A stretch of DNA of 6,119 bases from an uncultured bacterium (GTDB lineage: Bacteria > Patescibacteriota > Minisyncoccia > Phycocordibacterales > UBA918), in contig CAJXAG010000055.1 in NCBI GenBank assembly GCA_913050645.1, forward strand, positions 1 through 6,119. The letters run 5' to 3'. This document shows positions 4,711-6,119 of the stretch, piece by piece. Made by a program: the position numbers and the translations under genes. The notes beneath the pieces are model-generated. The model was not told the DNA's origin, did not search any database, and saw nothing but the letters and a program-made list of their open reading frames with translations. The first letter of the stretch is position 1; every line of letters begins with the position of its first letter.

Positions 4711-5277
4711 TTAGATCTTAGCGACCTGTAGGAAGTCTAGCTCCACCGGAGTCTCACGTCCAAACATGGACACGAGTACCTTTACCTTACCAGTTGTCTC
4801 ATCGACTTCACCAACCTTACCTTCAAGTTCCTTAAATGGACCATCGGTAATCATTACCATGTCGCCGATAGAAAGATCCACTTTATGCTTCACGGTCTCG
4901 TCAGACATGATGTTCATAAGTGCTTCGTACTCTTGTGGTGTCAGTGGTACTGGTTGTGTTCCAGAACCAACAAACCCCGTTACCCGTGGTGTGTTTCGCA
5001 CGACATACCATGATTCGTCATTTACGATCATATCCACCAGCACGTACCCTGGATACATTTTCTCTTCTTCAGTAACACGCTTCCCTCCTTTAACACGCAC
5101 CTTCTTTTCAGTTGGCACTACCACGTCAAAAATCTGGTCTTGCATGTTCAAAGACTCAATACGCTGCTTAAGGTTACGTGCAACTGCGTTTTCATACCCT
5201 GAGTAGGTGTGAATTGCATACCAGTGACGTTCACCCCCCGTCTGCTGCTTCTGCATTGCTGTATCGTTATCACTCAT
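4711..5277 (-). CDS. nusG: Transcription termination/antitermination factor NusG
   Basis: NusG binds the RNA polymerase clamp and modulates elongation, and it links the polymerase to Rho or to ribosomal protein S10. The 188 residues contain the NGN domain from RHWYAIHTYSGYE (17-29) through KMYPGYVLVDM (73-83) and NTPRVTGFVG (95-104). The KOW domain follows, starting at IGDMVMITDGPFKELEG (137-153) and ending with MFGRETPVELDFLQVAKI. The start at 5277 lies five bases after the secE stop; ATG 5256 is an in-frame alternative that would also keep the whole NGN domain. No Shine-Dalgarno is visible, so coupling to secE translation is likely. The downstream terminator ends the operon here instead of continuing into rplK. 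Confidence 0.97.
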   Translation of the reverse strand: MSDNDTAMQKQQTGGERHWYAIHTYSGYENAVARNLKQRIESLNMQDQIFDVVVPTEKKVRVKGGKRVTEEEKMYPGYVLVDMIVNDESWYVVRNTPRVTGFVGSGTQPVPLTPQEYEALMNIMSDETVKHKVDLSIGDMVMITDGPFKELEGKVGEVDETTGKVKVLVSMFGRETPVELDFLQVAKI

Positions 5278-5282
5278 AGTAG

Positions 5283-5462
5283 TTAGACAATTTTATTAAG
5301 AAGCTGTGAGAATACGTAGTCAAACGCACCCAAAAACAAAGCAACAGCACCTGAAAGGCCAATTACAAGTGCGGTGTAGATAAACGCCTGCTTCTGTGAC
5401 GGCCATGATACATGCTTCATTTCTCCAGCAGTATCACGAAGATAATTTCCTAATCGACTCAT
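5283..5462 (-). CDS. secE: Preprotein translocase subunit SecE
   Basis: SecE holds SecY in the SecYEG protein-export channel of the cytoplasmic membrane. This is the short single-span form, 59 residues. A short amphipathic N-terminal helix (RLGNYLRDTAGEMK) leads into the family signature VSWPSQKQ (18-25), followed by one transmembrane segment (about 27-51, AFIYTALVIGLSGAV onwards) and a short tail. The canonical Arg and Glu after WP(S/T) are Gln and Gln here. The start at 5462 has no Shine-Dalgarno; it is preceded instead by five ACTAA repeats. nusG follows after five bases, the standard bacterial order, which supports the call. Confidence 0.95.
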   Translation of the reverse strand: MSRLGNYLRDTAGEMKHVSWPSQKQAFIYTALVIGLSGAVALFLGAFDYVFSQLLNKIV

Positions 5463-5465
5463 AAG

Positions 5466-5498
5466 TTAGTGGTTAGTTGTTAGTAATTAGTGTTTAGT
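5466..5498 (-). repeat. Five heptad-spaced ACTAA repeats in the secE leader
   Basis: On the plus strand TTAGT begins at 5466, 5473, 5480, 5487 and 5494, exactly seven bases apart each time; on the secE strand this reads ACTAANN five times. The block ends three bases before the secE ATG, in the place a Shine-Dalgarno would occupy. Its function is unknown. Confidence 0.85.
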
Positions 5499-5508
5499 AT
5501 TTTGGTTT

Positions 5509-5530
5509 AAAAAAACACCGCCTGTGGGTG
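5509..5530 (-). terminator. Weak hairpin with U-tract before secE (terminator or attenuator)
   Basis: On the minus strand CACC and GGTG (5527-5530 and 5516-5519) pair around a seven-base loop and are followed by seven T's. The stem is only 4 bp. It could end the 114-residue gene, or act in the leader of secE-nusG if the promoter at 5545-5572 is used. Confidence 0.35.
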
Positions 5531-5544
5531 ATTTATTGCTTGTA

Positions 5545-5572
5545 ATCATACTCCTGTTTTTAGAAAAGTAAA
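5545..5572 (-). promoter_or_regulatory. Candidate secE-nusG promoter
   Basis: On the minus strand, TTTACT (5567-5572, 4/6) and TATGAT (5545-5550, 5/6) are 16 bp apart, between the 114-residue gene and secE. It would give a leader of about 75 bases holding the weak hairpin and the heptad repeats. Confidence 0.4.
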
Positions 5573-5589
5573 GCCCGGCAGCGCAAAAG

Positions 5590-5934
5590 TCATAGCTTCT
5601 GCATTTTTTGTTGGACATTGTGGGCAAATGCCACATCTGCCTCCATTTCGACTACTGGGCACTCACCGCCCGGTTCCTTGGGAACTTCATCGAGATTAAC
5701 ACCCAACGCAAGAGCATAGTCATCATCTTGATTTTTGGCGGCGATCCCAAGTTGTCGCGAGGCGTGACGCAATTGATTTGCGGCAGCCACGTCTCGTGCA
5801 TACGATGCATCGAAACCTGATTCCGGCAACAAAACATCACCCTCCTGCATCTCAACATCGACATATTGCGCAAGTTTTACTCGCACGTCATCAGGGACAG
5901 TTTTCGAAAGTTTCAATATCGAGCGTTTAGTCAT
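5590..5934 (-). CDS. Hypothetical protein, 114 aa
   Basis: I recognise no family. The protein is soluble and acidic after a basic N-terminus (MTKRSILKLSK). Seen in it are an EGDVLLPESGFDASYARDVA segment (31-50), a possible helix AAANQLRHASRQLGIAAKNQ (50-69), an acidic DDD (70-72), PGGECPVVE (88-96) with the only cysteine, and a C-terminal helix HNVQQKMQKL. There is no signal peptide or membrane span. The start at 5934 is decided by a strong Shine-Dalgarno, GGAGG; an upstream TTG at 5946 would place that site inside the coding region and is unlikely. It precedes secE by about 130 bases on the same strand, but a promoter-like site and a weak hairpin lie between, so joint transcription is uncertain. 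Confidence 0.75.
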   Translation of the reverse strand: MTKRSILKLSKTVPDDVRVKLAQYVDVEMQEGDVLLPESGFDASYARDVAAANQLRHASRQLGIAAKNQDDDYALALGVNLDEVPKEPGGECPVVEMEADVAFAHNVQQKMQKL

Positions 5935-5939
5935 ATCTT

Positions 5940-5944
5940 CCTCC
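5940..5944 (-). promoter_or_regulatory. Shine-Dalgarno deciding the start at 5934
   Basis: GGAGG on the minus strand, five bases before the ATG at 5934. It overlaps the extra codons that a TTG start at 5946 would add, so it argues for the shorter protein. Confidence 0.75.
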
Positions 5945-6044
5945 AAAAACTAGTTGGATTCTGTTTGCAAAATACTACACAAAAACAAAAAGCAAGTCGT
6001 CTGACGGCACCTATGCTCATTAATTTCTGGGTCGCTTGACTGCA

Positions 6045-6119
6045 GTCTTGCGAAGACGGAAAATCTTTGGTTTTTCCGTAGACGGCAACTTCGTTGCCGT
6101 CATTGCGAGCTTCTGCGAA
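6045..6119. repeat. Three consecutive hairpins running into a REP-like repeat
   Basis: The first hairpin is GTCTT/AAGAC (6045-6057). The second is ACGGAAAA/TTTTCCGT (6056-6079, eight-base loop). The third is a 9-bp stem GACGGCAAC/GTTGCCGTC (6081-6101, loop TTC). From 6099 the text GTCATTGCGAGC, followed by GCGAA at the window edge, matches a dispersed intergenic repeat known from many bacterial genomes (GTCATTGCGAGC...GCGAAGCAATC). The element is cut by the window end. No gene is seen in 5945-6119. Confidence 0.55.

Noticed and set aside
4766..5206. 146-residue Ser/Thr-rich plus-strand ORF
   Set aside because: It is the antisense shadow of nusG; the Ser/Thr bias is what reverse-complemented coding sequence gives.
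5466..5498. Heptad repeats as a CRISPR array
   Set aside because: The unit is only five conserved bases with two-base gaps, and there are no spacers or cas genes.
5463..5590. tRNA gene before secE, as in some bacteria
   Set aside because: No cloverleaf, TPsiC-type loop or CCA end could be traced on either strand.
5935..5946. TTG start adding four residues to the 114-residue protein
   Set aside because: The added codons consist of the Shine-Dalgarno that serves the ATG at 5934.

Overview
The window is dense with small bacterial genes, nearly all on the minus strand. Each unit is closed by its own hairpin terminator. The gene content best fits a Patescibacteria (CPR) genome of the Parcubacteria type. 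It has a CofE-like glutamate ligase with no other F420 gene in view, a cytidylyltransferase and dCMP deaminase pair, a folA with a short insertion typical of such lineages, a 59-residue SecE, and rplK without rplA beside it. TGA and TAA both end genes in the ordinary way, so the standard bacterial code is used. This assignment is an inference from gene content; there is no rRNA in the window to confirm it.

Left part (1-2169), nucleotide metabolism. A DHFR gene (folA, plus strand, 1629-2141) diverges from a two-gene minus-strand operon. The first gene of that operon is a HxGH cytidylyltransferase (927-1451). It overlaps by 8 bases a long dCMP deaminase (89-934) whose N-terminal half looks like a worn-down copy of the same cytidylyltransferase fold. 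The two divergent units are driven by promoter-like sequences that match at 22 of 29 bases, both with a 17-bp spacer. DHFR appears to be made from a leaderless or nearly leaderless mRNA. A structured inverted repeat resembling an IS200/IS605-type end lies at the extreme left.

Middle (2142-3660). A CofE-family gene converges on folA, sharing one perfect palindrome as a two-way terminator. Next comes an unrecognised 201-residue protein that I read as a Nudix-fold protein with a ruined catalytic box.

Right part (3660-6119), translation and transcription. Reading leftwards on the minus strand: a 114-residue orphan, secE (too short for routine ORF calling), nusG, a strong nusG terminator, a tiny gene whose frame appears broken, then rplK with its own promoter and terminator. 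The usual secE-nusG-rplK-rplA run is therefore split by terminators and the tiny gene, and rplA is absent. Immediately before secE are five exact 7-nt-spaced copies of ACTAA and no Shine-Dalgarno. The right edge carries three consecutive hairpins and the start of a REP-like repeat.

No CRISPR array, tRNA, rRNA or transposase gene was found. The points most worth following are the deaminase fused to a pseudo-cytidylyltransferase, the twin promoters, the degenerate Nudix protein, the frame-broken small gene, the heptad leader of secE and the repeated use of loopless palindromic terminators.
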